Assembly: GCF_900103365.1 (NCBI RefSeq)
Contig: NZ_LT629703.1
Coordinates: forward strand, 6,930,501-6,994,500
Direction: 5' to 3'
DNA length: 64,000 nucleotides
DNA from: Afipia sp. GAS231
GTDB taxonomy: Bacteria > Pseudomonadota > Alphaproteobacteria > Rhizobiales > Xanthobacteraceae
Part shown: one piece after another, positions 8,000 through 16,546 of the stretch
How the letters are laid out: each line of letters opens with the position of its first letter
Numbering within the stretch: position 1 is the stretch's first letter
The notes under the pieces: generated by a model
What the model was told of the DNA's origin: nothing
Seen by the model: only the letters and a program-made list of their open reading frames with translations
Databases searched by the model: none
Translations under genes and position numbers: made by a program

Positions 8000-9058
8000 G
8001 TGGCCGACGGCGTCAGGAAAGACGAAGAGTTTTCAGGCACCAAGGAAGTCGAGGAGCGTCATCGCATCGATGAAACGCACCTCGACGCCTGGATGAAGGA
8101 AAATGTCGAAGGCTATCAGGGGCCGCCGACCGTCCTGCAGTTCAAGGGCGGCCAGTCCAACCCGACCTACAAGATCGAAACGCCCGGCCGGTCCTACGTG
8201 ATGCGCCGCAAGCCGTTCGGCAAACTGCTGCCGTCGGCGCACGCGGTCGACCGCGAGTTCCGCGTCATCGCAGCGCTGGGCAAGCAGGGTTTTCCGGTCG
8301 CGAAAGCCTATGCGCTGTGCACCGACGACGGCGTGATCGGTTCAGCGTTCTACATCATGTCGATGGAAGAGGGCCGGGTGTTCTGGGATCCGTCGCTGCC
8401 GAGCCAGACGCCGGAACACCGCCGCAAGATTTTTACCAGCAAGATCGAGACGCTGGCCAAACTCCACGTCTACGATCCCGAGAAAATCGGGCTCGGCGAT
8501 TTCGGCAAGCCCGGCAATTATTTCGCGCGCCAGGTCGATCGCTGGACCAAGCAGTATCGCGCCTCCGAAACCCAGCACATTCCGGAATTCGAAAAACTCG
8601 CGGAGTGGCTGCCGAAGACCGTGCCGGCGCAGGCGCGCGCCTCGGTGGTCCACGGCGACTACCGGCTCGACAACATGATTTTCCACGCCACGGAACCGCG
8701 CGTGCAGGCGGTGCTGGACTGGGAATTGTCGACGCTGGGCGATCCCATGGCCGACTTCACCTATCTCTTGATGCAGTGGACCATGCCGGGTCTCGCCAAT
8801 GTCGATATCAAGGCGCTCGGCATCCCAAGCCTGGAAGAGGCCGCCCAGATCTACTGCAACGTCACCGGCAGCGCCGTGCCCGACCTGAACTGGTACTTTG
8901 CCTATAACCTGTTCCGTCTCGCCGGCATCACCCAGGGCATTGCGGGCCGCGTTCGCGATGGCACCGCGGCCAACGCCAAGGCGCTGGAGTCGGCGGCGCG
9001 CACCGTGCCGCTGTCGAAGGCGTCATGGGAATACGCCCAAAAAGCCGGCGCGACCTGA
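8000..9058 (+). CDS. aminoglycoside-phosphotransferase-like kinase (LvaA / ACAD10-11 N-terminal type)
   Basis: A 352-residue APH-fold kinase. The catalytic loop is HGDYRLDN (218-225) and the metal-binding Asp lies in VLDWELSTLGDP (about 240). The N-terminal QFKGGQSNPTYKI is the glycine-rich loop typical of kinases fused to or encoded beside ACAD10/11 dehydrogenases. By analogy with the levulinate pathway (LvaA with LvaC), the likely role is phosphorylation of a 4-hydroxyacyl-CoA. The start is a GTG with AAGGGAGC upstream. It sits 152 bp after the dehydrogenase, with a palindromic repeat between them. Confidence 0.85.
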   Translation: MADGVRKDEEFSGTKEVEERHRIDETHLDAWMKENVEGYQGPPTVLQFKGGQSNPTYKIETPGRSYVMRRKPFGKLLPSAHAVDREFRVIAALGKQGFPVAKAYALCTDDGVIGSAFYIMSMEEGRVFWDPSLPSQTPEHRRKIFTSKIETLAKLHVYDPEKIGLGDFGKPGNYFARQVDRWTKQYRASETQHIPEFEKLAEWLPKTVPAQARASVVHGDYRLDNMIFHATEPRVQAVLDWELSTLGDPMADFTYLLMQWTMPGLANVDIKALGIPSLEEAAQIYCNVTGSAVPDLNWYFAYNLFRLAGITQGIAGRVRDGTAANAKALESAARTVPLSKASWEYAQKAGAT

Positions 9059-9108
9059 GCCCAAACGCGTGTCTCGCACGCGATACGGCGCGCGCCGCGC
9101 GCCACGAT

Positions 9109-9204
9109 CGTAAGGTGGGCAAAGGCGCTCTTCGCGCCGTGCCCACCATCTCTCCCGATCGTTGCTGTCAATGGTGGGCACGCTTTCGCTTTGCCCACCC
9201 TACG
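9109..9204. repeat. palindromic intergenic repeat (GGTGGGC type)
   Basis: The arms CGTAAGGTGGGCAAAG (9109-9124) and CTTTGCCCACCCTACG (9189-9204) differ at one position, with inner pairing of GTGCCCACCAT / ATGGTGGGCAC. This is a common Bradyrhizobium/Rhodopseudomonas interspersed palindrome. It abuts, and in one reading frame would be translated into, the next gene. Confidence 0.8.
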
Positions 9205-9221
9205 ATCCACCGGAAGCTGAA

Positions 9222-10133
9222 TTGCCGCTGTCTCCGAATCTGTGCGGAAGCCTGTTGATGGCCGTTGCCATGGCCGGCTTCACGATGAACGACTCCATCA
9301 CCAAGCTGATGTCGTCGCAGATGAACTTCGGCGAGGTGATGCTGGTGCGCGGCCTGTTCGCGATCGTGCTGATCGGCGCGCTCGCGGTCCATCAGCGCGC
9401 GATACGTCCGCTGCAGACGCTGTTCGTCAAACCGGTCGCGTTGCGCATCGTCGGTGAGGTCTGCGGCACCGTGTCGTTCCTGGCGGCGATCTCGCATTTG
9501 CCGCTCGCCAATACTTCCGCCATCATGCAGTCGTTGCCGCTGGCGATTACGCTCGGTGCTGCGCTGACGCTTCGCGAGCCGGTCGGCTGGCGGCGCTGGT
9601 CGGCGATCGTGGCCGGCTTCATCGGCGTGCTCATCATCGTCCGGCCGGGCGTCGCCGGCTTCAACCAGTTCACGCTGCTGGCGCTGGTGTCGGTGCTGTT
9701 CTGCAGCCTGCGCGATCTCGCCACCAAGCGAATTCCTTCGCACATCCCCTCGCTGTTCATCACGCTGTTGACGACCATCACGGTGACGACGGCGGGCGCC
9801 GTCATTCTCATTCCGCTCGGCGGCTGGACGCAGCCCTCGGCGCACGCGGTCGGTTTGCTGGCACTCGCCGCGGTGCTGGTGCTGATCGGCTATCAATGCG
9901 TCATCATGGCGCTGCGATCCGGCGATATCTCCGCGATCGCGCCGTTTCGCTACACCGCGCTGCTATGGGCCTTGCTGCTTGGCTATCTCGTGTTCGGCGA
10001 CGTGCCCGACACCATGATGGTAACGGGCGCCTCGATCATCGTCGCCTCCGGCCTCTACGCCTTCTACCGCGAACGCATCCGCCACCGCGAAGTGGCGGCG
10101 AGTGCCTCCGGCCTGCCGCCCGACGGGTTGTGA
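9222..10133 (+). CDS. DMT/EamA-family transporter
   Basis: A 303-residue inner membrane protein with about ten hydrophobic helices in two EamA repeats (start AGFTMNDSITKLM, second repeat near SLFITLLTTITVTTAG). The drug/metabolite transporter superfamily exports amino acids, nucleobases and other metabolites; the substrate is unknown. I chose a TTG start at 9222 (reading MPLSPNLCGSLLMAVAMAG) with GGAAG upstream, because the longer frame from 9162 would be encoded by the palindromic repeat. An ATG at 9258 is the conservative alternative. Confidence 0.75.
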   Translation: MPLSPNLCGSLLMAVAMAGFTMNDSITKLMSSQMNFGEVMLVRGLFAIVLIGALAVHQRAIRPLQTLFVKPVALRIVGEVCGTVSFLAAISHLPLANTSAIMQSLPLAITLGAALTLREPVGWRRWSAIVAGFIGVLIIVRPGVAGFNQFTLLALVSVLFCSLRDLATKRIPSHIPSLFITLLTTITVTTAGAVILIPLGGWTQPSAHAVGLLALAAVLVLIGYQCVIMALRSGDISAIAPFRYTALLWALLLGYLVFGDVPDTMMVTGASIIVASGLYAFYRERIRHREVAASASGLPPDGL

Positions 10134-10396
10134 ACCGCATCCGCGCGCTGTTGTTGTCAGGGATGGATCGGGCTGGAAGGGCACAACGGTGATACCGTCA
10201 AGTGCGGCAACCGGTAACGAGGAAGGATGCGCGCTCGAATTTACTCCCGCTTTTGGTGGCCCAACGGACATCGCAAGACTTGCCGCCGGGTCACGGCGGA
10301 AGCTTTCGACCCTGAACGGACATCCGGCCTCGAAAAAGGCACCTCTTGTCACGATAAGGACCCCTTATTCTCAAACCATGGACACTGAGGTCCGAG

Positions 10397-10942
10397 ATGA
10401 CTGACGCTCCTTCTGAAAATTCCCCGTCTGCTTCCTCGATCCCCGCCGACGATCCGGGCCGCGTCCTAACGGTAGCCGATCCCGACGGGGCCGGTGTGCC
10501 GCATATCTCGGTAGCCGGCGGCACGTACACAATCCTAGTGTCTGGCGCGCAGACCGCGGGACGCTATTGCCTCGTCGACATGCTGGTGCCCGCGGGCGGT
10601 GGACCCCCGCCGCATCGTCACGACTTCGAGGAAATGTTTTCGCTGCTCGAAGGCGAACTCGAGTTCACTTTTCGCGGAAAGTCGCACACCGTACGAGCGG
10701 GATCGACCGTCAACGTTCCGGCCAACGCCCCGCACGCGTTCAAGAACGTGTCCGGCAAGGCGGCCCGCATGCTCTGCATGTGTACACCAGCGGGACAGGA
10801 TGAATTCTTTCTGGCGGTCGGATTTCCCGTCGAAAGCCGTACATCACCACCGCCGAAGCCGACCCCGGAAGAGATCGCCGAGAAGGGAAAATTGATCGCG
10901 GCCCTGCTGCCGAAATATCGCACCGAGATGGTAAAGATGTGA
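10397..10942 (+). CDS. cupin-domain protein
   Basis: A 181-residue cytoplasmic cupin_2 protein. The metal motif is PPHRHDFEEMFSLLEGELEF with PANAPHAFKN providing the final His (about residues 73-120). A proline-rich linker and a charged C-terminal helix (EEIAEKGKLIAALLPKY) follow. Similar proteins are annotated as quercetin-dioxygenase-like, without a tested substrate. There is no obvious operon partner: the 263-bp gap before it carries no gene I can support, and the next gene is convergent. Confidence 0.8.
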   Translation: MTDAPSENSPSASSIPADDPGRVLTVADPDGAGVPHISVAGGTYTILVSGAQTAGRYCLVDMLVPAGGGPPPHRHDFEEMFSLLEGELEFTFRGKSHTVRAGSTVNVPANAPHAFKNVSGKAARMLCMCTPAGQDEFFLAVGFPVESRTSPPPKPTPEEIAEKGKLIAALLPKYRTEMVKM

Positions 10943-11087
10943 GGCGCGCCCGACTGATTGAAGGCGATGAATGCAAGAGGACCGTCGCTTAATCGAGTCA
11001 GATGTTCCGCTTCTGGCACATCACGTCAAATCGCTGCGCCGCGGAAGTCGGTCGCTCCGGGGCAAAAGCGGGCTCTGGCGCGCCCGC

Positions 11088-13289
11088 TCACCGCGCATCC
11101 GGTGGGGCTGTCGGCGCCGCGTTGGTCTCCTGCGTCACCACGCGCTGCTCGCTCTTCGCCGCCACCGCGGTTTCGCCGCCAAAGCGTACGCGGTAGACCG
11201 GCAAATTCTCCATCACCCGCTGGACATAGTTGCGCGTTTCGGAGAGCGGGATGCGCTCGACCCAGTCGACCGGATCGACCTTGGGATCCCTGGGATCGCC
11301 GAACGCCGCGAGCCACTCCCGGACGCGGCCCCGGCCGGCGTTGTAGCCGGCAAAGGTCATGATGTGGTTGCCCTTGTATTCCGATAGCAGTGCGGAGAGC
11401 TCGCCGGCGCCCATTTGCGTGTTGTAGACCGGATCGGAAACCATCCGGTCCCAGTCGTAGCTGACCTTGAAACGTTTGGCGGTGTCGCGGCCTGCTTCCG
11501 GGGTGATCTGCATCAGGCCGACCGCATTGGCCGACGACCGGTCGCGCTGGTCGAAGGCGCTCTCGGTACGCGCCACCGAATAGATGACGCTACGCTCGAT
11601 GGCCGGGGCGATCTGGGTATGTTGCGGAATTCCGATGATCGGGAACGCGTAATGGTCAAGCGCCAGCCCGCGGCCGAGCGCCGGCTTGCCGACTTGCAGC
11701 ATCGCGCGGGCGTCGTTGCGGCGGCCGGTGAGTTCGCCGAGTGCTTCGAGCACGGCCACGTCGGCGCTCTGTTCGCCGAGGTCGGCGACGAAATACAGCA
11801 CAACGTCGCGCTCGCCGATCTCGTAAAGCATCTCCGCGGCGCGCACCCGTTCATCCACCAGCGCGGCACCGTCGGCGGAGGCGAGCGTGGGCGAGGGGGC
11901 TCGCAATTCGATTTGGTCACGCCCGAGCCTGGCGCGCGCAAGCTGCCCGTAATAGGCGGTCGGATAGCGTGCGGCCGTTTCATAGCCGGCCTTCATCGCA
12001 TCCGTGTCGCCAAGCGCTTCGGCGGCGCGCCCGCGCCAGTAATTCGCCCGCGCCAGCACGATCGGATTGGCAGCACCCTCGTCGATATGGGCGAAATGCT
12101 CCCGCGCAGTGGCGGGTTCGTCGAGGTAGCGCAGCGCGATCCAGCCGCACATGAAATGGACGTCGGCCCGATAGTATTCGTTGTCCGGCGCCGCGGCCGG
12201 GCGGATGACCTGATAGGCCGTCAGGAACTTGCCCTGGTCCATCAGCTTGCGCGCCAGCGAGCGCCGCTCGCGCCACCATTGATCGGTGTCCTGCTGCGCC
12301 ATGGTGTCGGGCGCCGCGGCCAGCATCACGCGGGCTGCGTCGTCGATCTTGTTCTGGGCGAGCATCCACTGGATGCGGCACAGGGTGTAGCCGAGATCCC
12401 CGCGCGCCTCGGTCGCGACGGCGTCGAGCATATCCAGCGCCTTGTCCGACTTGCCCCGGACCGCGGCGCAGGCCTTCACGATCGCGGGTGCGTCGCCGCC
12501 GAGCAGCTTGGCGGCGCGCATGGCGCCCGCGCTGTCCTTGGCGCCGATCCGCCTGTCCATGCGCGCCCGGTGGTCTTCATTGGTGAGGAGGTCGCGGAAC
12601 ATTTCCAGCGCCTCGGCCTCAACGCGATCGGATAATTCCTCCGACCGCCACGCATCGCGCACCAGCCGGCGCGCACGATCGCGATCGCCCTCGCCAAGCA
12701 GGATGCGTGCGAGCGCCAGTTTGCCCCGGGCGCTGATCGGCTGGTCGCCCGTGAAGCCGCGAACCCTGGCGGCGTCGCTGCGTTCCTGCCACAGGCGGGC
12801 CTCAGCCCGTCGCCGCAGCAATGCCGCACTCGGCCATTCCGGGTTGGCGGCGATGAACGCGGCATAGCGGCTGAAACCCGCCGTGGTCTCCGAGTGGCGC
12901 AGGATGAACCATTCGACGAGTTTCTGCGCCGCCGGGTCCGCGATCCTGTCCCGCGTGGCGGTCGCCTCGTCGGTTTTGGCCTTGCGCGCGAGATCGATCG
13001 CTTCCTTGACCAGCGCCAGGTCGCCGGTCAGCGTCGGCTCTTTGCGGGCAGGCTCATCTTTCGATCGCTTCGATTTGCGTTCGGCATCGGCATGCTTCGC
13101 GTGCCGGCGTTTTTCGACAGCAGCGCTGCGTTGAGGGCGAGCCTCCTTGGGTTCTGGTGTCTTCTTCGCCTCGTGCGTCTTCCTGCCGGGCGGCTGCGTG
13201 GCATCGGTTCGCGCCGCCGCCTCCGTCGATAGGAGGGCCAGCGCGGTGACAGCGAAGAGACAGGACAGCGAACGGAAGCAAGGCTTCAT
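11088..13289 (-). CDS. soluble lytic murein transglycosylase (Slt family 1)
   Basis: A 733-residue periplasmic lytic transglycosylase. It has a signal peptide (about 1-26, ALALLSTEAAA), a basic low-complexity linker, a long alpha-superhelical region of about 400 residues, and a C-terminal SLT domain. The catalytic Glu is E576 in ARTESAFD, followed by ANAVGLMQITPEA, AGYNAGRGRV and ETRNYVQRV. These enzymes cleave the glycan strand to give 1,6-anhydro-muropeptides during wall turnover or envelope-complex assembly. The ATG at 13289 has GAGG 8 bp upstream; the longer frame to 13391 lacks a ribosome site. Confidence 0.9.
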   Translation of the reverse strand: MKPCFRSLSCLFAVTALALLSTEAAARTDATQPPGRKTHEAKKTPEPKEARPQRSAAVEKRRHAKHADAERKSKRSKDEPARKEPTLTGDLALVKEAIDLARKAKTDEATATRDRIADPAAQKLVEWFILRHSETTAGFSRYAAFIAANPEWPSAALLRRRAEARLWQERSDAARVRGFTGDQPISARGKLALARILLGEGDRDRARRLVRDAWRSEELSDRVEAEALEMFRDLLTNEDHRARMDRRIGAKDSAGAMRAAKLLGGDAPAIVKACAAVRGKSDKALDMLDAVATEARGDLGYTLCRIQWMLAQNKIDDAARVMLAAAPDTMAQQDTDQWWRERRSLARKLMDQGKFLTAYQVIRPAAAPDNEYYRADVHFMCGWIALRYLDEPATAREHFAHIDEGAANPIVLARANYWRGRAAEALGDTDAMKAGYETAARYPTAYYGQLARARLGRDQIELRAPSPTLASADGAALVDERVRAAEMLYEIGERDVVLYFVADLGEQSADVAVLEALGELTGRRNDARAMLQVGKPALGRGLALDHYAFPIIGIPQHTQIAPAIERSVIYSVARTESAFDQRDRSSANAVGLMQITPEAGRDTAKRFKVSYDWDRMVSDPVYNTQMGAGELSALLSEYKGNHIMTFAGYNAGRGRVREWLAAFGDPRDPKVDPVDWVERIPLSETRNYVQRVMENLPVYRVRFGGETAVAAKSEQRVVTQETNAAPTAPPDAR

Positions 13290-13657
13290 TGCTTGGTCCT
13301 CTTGCGAATCACTTTTCAGATGATCGCACGCCATGCGTGCGGCATGAGCCGCCCAAAAGCTAGCACGCCTCCGATCAAGCAATTGTCGCATTGTGGCAAC
13401 ACCGCGCGTGAAACCTGCGGCGAATCTTGGCTATTTCGTGTTCGGCGACCCACCCTACGAGATCGTTGCCGCGAGATGGCTGAGTGTGAGCGCGGGTTGA
13501 TTTGCCCGACGGGCAAGCGAAATCGTCGCGCGCTGCCTGCGACAAAGTAACCCGACGGGCAAATCACCAAAACCTGTCCAGCCCTTCGCGCAAAAATATT
13601 TCCGTTGAGCCGTCGGGCAAATCAACTCCATAACTTCCGCCATCCTGTCCCACCAGA
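13290..13657. repeat. slt upstream region and left part of a composite interspersed repeat
   Basis: No gene is seen here. From about 13441 the sequence is a composite repeat containing three copies of a GGGCAAATC-type unit: 13498-13516 (GATTTGCCCGACGGGC), 13550-13565 and 13609-13624. It also contains the segment AACCTGTCCAGCCCTTCGCG that I recall from many Bradyrhizobium intergenic regions. In continuous genomic copies I recall, this part is followed by sequence like that at 14964 onward, suggesting that the IS element sits inside the repeat. Confidence 0.6.
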
Positions 13658-13681
13658 GCAACTGTGCTGAAGTAAACCGGC

Positions 13682-13815
13682 GATCGGCCGGGTCTCAAGG
13701 CTGGTGCGGGGCGCGCCCCGCCTTCGGCGGCTTACGGCCTTGACCCCGTCCGCTCTCCGGTCTGTTGGCTTGGCATGCGCTCGGTCATCGACCGAGCGCG
13801 GTGAGGTGCGCTCGC
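13682..13815 (-). other. structured 3' flank of the IS110 transposase, possible bridge RNA region
   Basis: Non-coding, GC-rich and highly self-complementary: CGCTCGGTC / GACCGAGCG at about 13780-13800, and GGCCGGGTCTCAAGG with CCTTGACCCCG enclosing a GGGGCGCGCCCC hairpin. IS1111-type relatives carry the bridge RNA on this side of the transposase. Pairing was seen by eye only. Confidence 0.35.
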
Positions 13816-14775
13816 TCAGTTCAGTGCGTAACGGCTGGGATCCCATTTCTGCCGTCGTGCGATCATGATGTTGAGGATGACGATGAGCTTGCGCATGCAG
13901 GCGACAAGCACCACTTTCGGCTTCTTTCCCTTGGCAATCAGGCGGTCGTAGAAGGCCTTGAGCACCGGGTTGTTCTGCGTGGCTGCGCCGAGGCAGGGCA
14001 TGTAGATGGCGTTGCGGACCCAGCGGCGGCCACCCTTGATATGACGCTCACCGCGCCGATGGCCGCTATCGTCGTCGTACGGGGCGGCGCCTAATAACGC
14101 ACCGGCGATCTTGTTGCTCACCTGCCCAAGCTCCGGCATCCCCGCAATGAGGTTGGCGGAGGTCGTTTCGGCGAGGCCCGGCACGCTCTCGATGATCTCG
14201 GCACGCTCGGCAAGGTGTGGCGAGGCCTTGATCTTGGCCGCAATTGCCGCCTCGAGCTTGGCAATTTCACTGACCAGATTCTTCAAGACGCGGGCATGCG
14301 TTTTCTGAACCAGTCCTGGTGCAGCATGCTCGTTTTGGCTTTGCAAGCGCGTCTTGAGATCACCCAGACCGATGCGCGCTTTCACCAGCGCCAGCAACTC
14401 CTCGCGTGCGGCATCGTGGGTCTGGCTCGGCGCCTCGGTAAATATCTCGGCGAACCAGGCGATCATCTCCGCGTCGATCACATCGTTCTTTGCCAGCCGG
14501 CCGGCCGATAGCGCGAAGCTGCGGACGCGTTTGGGGTCGACGATCCGCACCTCGACACCGGCCTGGCGCAGTAGCTTGGCCCAGTCACGCTCGTAACCGC
14601 CGCTCGCCTCCATCACAGCCCTGGTTGCCTTGTACTTGCGAAGCCAGGCCACCAGCTTGCGGTGGCCTTGTCCCGTGTTCGGACAGACCTGACGCAATGA
14701 CAGCGAGCGAATGCACGCATCCACCTTGTCCTTTGCCACATCGATGCCCACGACAATGCGATCATCTTGTGCCAT
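13816..14775 (-). CDS. IS110-family transposase
   Basis: A 319-residue IS110-family recombinase. The N-terminal RuvC-like DEDD domain begins VVGIDVAKDKVDA and includes KNDVIDAEMIAWFA. The C-terminal transposase_20 domain contains SVPGLAETTSANLIAGMPELG and LLGAAPYDDDSGHRRG, the region that carries the catalytic serine in this family. The frame is intact, so the element may still be active. The second of two adjacent ATGs (14775) was chosen because GGGAG is 6 bp upstream. These enzymes use a bridge RNA encoded in the element's own flank to pair donor and target. Confidence 0.92.
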   Translation of the reverse strand: MAQDDRIVVGIDVAKDKVDACIRSLSLRQVCPNTGQGHRKLVAWLRKYKATRAVMEASGGYERDWAKLLRQAGVEVRIVDPKRVRSFALSAGRLAKNDVIDAEMIAWFAEIFTEAPSQTHDAAREELLALVKARIGLGDLKTRLQSQNEHAAPGLVQKTHARVLKNLVSEIAKLEAAIAAKIKASPHLAERAEIIESVPGLAETTSANLIAGMPELGQVSNKIAGALLGAAPYDDDSGHRRGERHIKGGRRWVRNAIYMPCLGAATQNNPVLKAFYDRLIAKGKKPKVVLVACMRKLIVILNIMIARRQKWDPSRYALN

Positions 14776-14963
14776 CATCCACTCCCTTCCTTGCTCGGTA
14801 CGGGCTCGAAGCCCTTGCAACTGTTCGGGTTGAGGAAGACGCCGGAGCTGTCCCTCGCTCTGGTACAGGCTCTGTCGCCTTTGGGGCGTACGGGCTCAGT
14901 TCCAGCAACGGGCGGTTGGTCCGCAACCGCCCGTTCGCTCATTCTGCCAAATTTTTTGGACAC
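14776..14963 (-). other. 5' flank of the IS110 transposase with a strong hairpin
   Basis: About 190 bp of non-coding DNA upstream of the transposase. The stem AACGGGCGGTTG (14907-14918) / CAACCGCCCGTT (14924-14935) is 12 bp long and perfect, with a 5-nt loop. In IS110-group elements the bridge RNA is encoded at this position, and the length fits. Promoter and RNA ends were not located. Confidence 0.35.
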
Positions 14964-15480
14964 AAGGGGCGTTGGCGATCGTCGCAAACGAGGGGCAGGG
15001 AGCGATGGACGTGAGATCGCGACTGACGAGCGCGGTTCTTGCGTACGGTGAAATCGTTTGGGTCCGACGCCCCGATGCAGGCGTCAAGTTCGGAGGCGGC
15101 CAACGCTGCCCGAGAGCGATGGTGTCACGAAAAGCAGGGTCACCAGGACGACTACGTATAAGCCGTAAAGCCATTGCGCAGGGAAGGCCGGAGGCTCTCC
15201 GCTGAACCTGTATGCTCATGTGCAGCATATTCTTGTGCAACATCGCACATGAGACCGCGGGTGCAGCGCGCATCTGGTCTTCCCTGCGCCCTCTGATTTC
15301 GAGGGCAAGGTTTTCTTGCAAAACTCCGGGCAGATGATGCCGCGAGAATAATTTTCGCTGTCATCGTCCGCCTTGTGCGCAATTGCGCACTGGGGCGGAC
15401 GATCCAGTATTCCAGAGACGCTCTTGATTGAATCGAGAGGCCGCGGCGTACTGGATCCCCCGCATGCGCGGGGGATGACG
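14964..15480. repeat. right part of composite Bradyrhizobium interspersed repeat
   Basis: There is no gene in this stretch. It holds segments I recognise from Bradyrhizobium/Rhodopseudomonas intergenic repeats: GGGGCGTTGGCGATCGTC, GACGCCCCGATGCAGGCGTC, GCGCAGGGAAGGCCGGAG with its complement-like GTCTTCCCTGCGCCCTC, and a palindrome ending GGATCCCCCGCATGCGCGG (about 15395-15480). Short frames here are translations of the repeat. Confidence 0.65.
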
Positions 15481-15506
15481 GGTGAGGGTGGCGCCGCTAT
15501 CTCATT

Positions 15507-15616
15507 CGTCATTGCGAGCGAAGCGAAGCAATCCAGCTTGTCGCGAAAAGAAAGACTGGATTGCTTCGGCGCTTCGCCCCTTGCACAAACGCTTTGCGTT
15601 TGTTGCAGGCAATGAC
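15507..15616. repeat. palindromic repeat (CATTGCGAGCGAAGCGAAG type)
   Basis: GTCATTGCGAGCGAAGCGAA...CAATCCAG pairs with CTGGATTGCTTCGGCGCTTCGC...GCAATGAC, giving a long imperfect hairpin just downstream of the SDR stop. It may act as a 3' stabilising or terminating structure for that gene. Confidence 0.7.
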
Positions 15617-15623
15617 GACCGGC

Positions 15624-16409
15624 CTAAATCGGCTTTCCCGCATACGGCATCGACGCCGTCAACCCGCCATCGACCGGGATCGCCTGGCCGTTGACATAGG
15701 ACGCGTCGTCGCTCGCCAGAAACAATCCCATCGCCGCGAGTTCGTGCGGCTGGCCGGGGCGCTTCAACGGATTGAGCTGGCCGATCTTGTCCTGGGTGCC
15801 GCGTTCCTTGGCGCGGTCGAACACCGGCTTGGTCATGCCGGTCTCGATCAGGCCGGGGCAGACCGCATTGATGCGGACGCCGGTGCCGGACAGCGAGTAG
15901 GCGGTGGTCTGCACCAGGCTGATGACGCCGGCCTTGCTGGCGCCGTAGGGATGTCCACTGGCGCCGGCCTTGAGTCCCGCGACCGACGCCGTGCAGACAA
16001 TCGAGCCGGACTTCTGCTTGATCATGTGCGGCATCGAATGCTTGATCGCGAGGAACGGCCCGATCAGGTTGATGCGCAGCACTTCCTGCCAATGCTCGAC
16101 AGTCTGGTCGGGGATCGGCACCAGCCCGCCGGAGACGCCGGCGTTGGCCCAGATCGCATCGAGCCTGCCATATTTGGACACCGCCTTGTCGATGAAGGCT
16201 TTGACGTCGGCTTCCGAACCGGCATCCGCCATTACGGCCTCGACCGTGCCGCCGGCATCGCTGACCAGCTTGGCGGTTTCCTTCACGCCTTCGGCACGAT
16301 CGACGATAACAAGTTTGGCGCCTTCCCTGGCGAACAACACCGACGCGGCGCGCCCGATACCGCTGCCGGCGCCGGTGATGATGACGGATTTGCCTTCGAG
16401 GCGGCCCAT
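15624..16409 (-). CDS. SDR-family oxidoreductase
   Basis: A 261-residue classical short-chain dehydrogenase. The NAD(P) motif is GAGSGIG (13-19), there is a WANAG motif, and the catalytic residues are S142, Y155 and K159 (YGASK). An acidic residue at the end of beta-2 (VDRAE) favours NAD. Family enzymes oxidise hydroxyl groups of acyl-CoAs, steroids or sugars. It is divergent from a histidine phosphatase gene, and two TTCAAAC half-sites like those at the tetR operator lie between them, so it may belong to the same regulon as the acyl-CoA dehydrogenase. Confidence 0.88.
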   Translation of the reverse strand: MGRLEGKSVIITGAGSGIGRAASVLFAREGAKLVIVDRAEGVKETAKLVSDAGGTVEAVMADAGSEADVKAFIDKAVSKYGRLDAIWANAGVSGGLVPIPDQTVEHWQEVLRINLIGPFLAIKHSMPHMIKQKSGSIVCTASVAGLKAGASGHPYGASKAGVISLVQTTAYSLSGTGVRINAVCPGLIETGMTKPVFDRAKERGTQDKIGQLNPLKRPGQPHELAAMGLFLASDDASYVNGQAIPVDGGLTASMPYAGKPI

Positions 16410-16457
16410 GAATCTCTCCCTTTAAGCGTATGTTGTCGGAGCTTCCGCCATGCGGAA

Positions 16458-16477
16458 TTCAAACAAGATTTCAAACG
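16458..16477. promoter_or_regulatory. direct repeat of TTCAAAC half-sites
   Basis: TTCAAACA (16458-16465) and TTCAAACG (16470-16477) lie between the divergent SDR and histidine phosphatase genes. The second copy is identical to the arm of the inverted repeat at 6436-6466. This suggests that the same TetR protein also acts here, although the geometry (tandem, 12-bp step) differs. Confidence 0.35.
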
Positions 16478-16546
16478 ATGAAGTCACTTGAGACGTCGCG
16501 TGCTCTGACGTACAGCGACAGCGAACAGTATTGAAGGGCCTTGACG

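Larger units (their letters stand above)
13658..14963 (-). mobile_element. IS110-family insertion sequence (approximate ends)
   Basis: One transposase frame with non-coding flanks of about 160 bp (3') and 190 bp (5'). The ends were placed only where the flanking composite repeat appears to be interrupted; IS110 elements lack classical terminal inverted repeats and often make no target duplication, so the ends are estimates. The total of about 1.3 kb is normal for the family. Confidence 0.5.

Noticed and set aside
14896..15321. A 141-residue frame right of the IS element
   Set aside because: It is a translation of the interspersed repeat; I have seen similar spurious proteins annotated many times in Bradyrhizobium.
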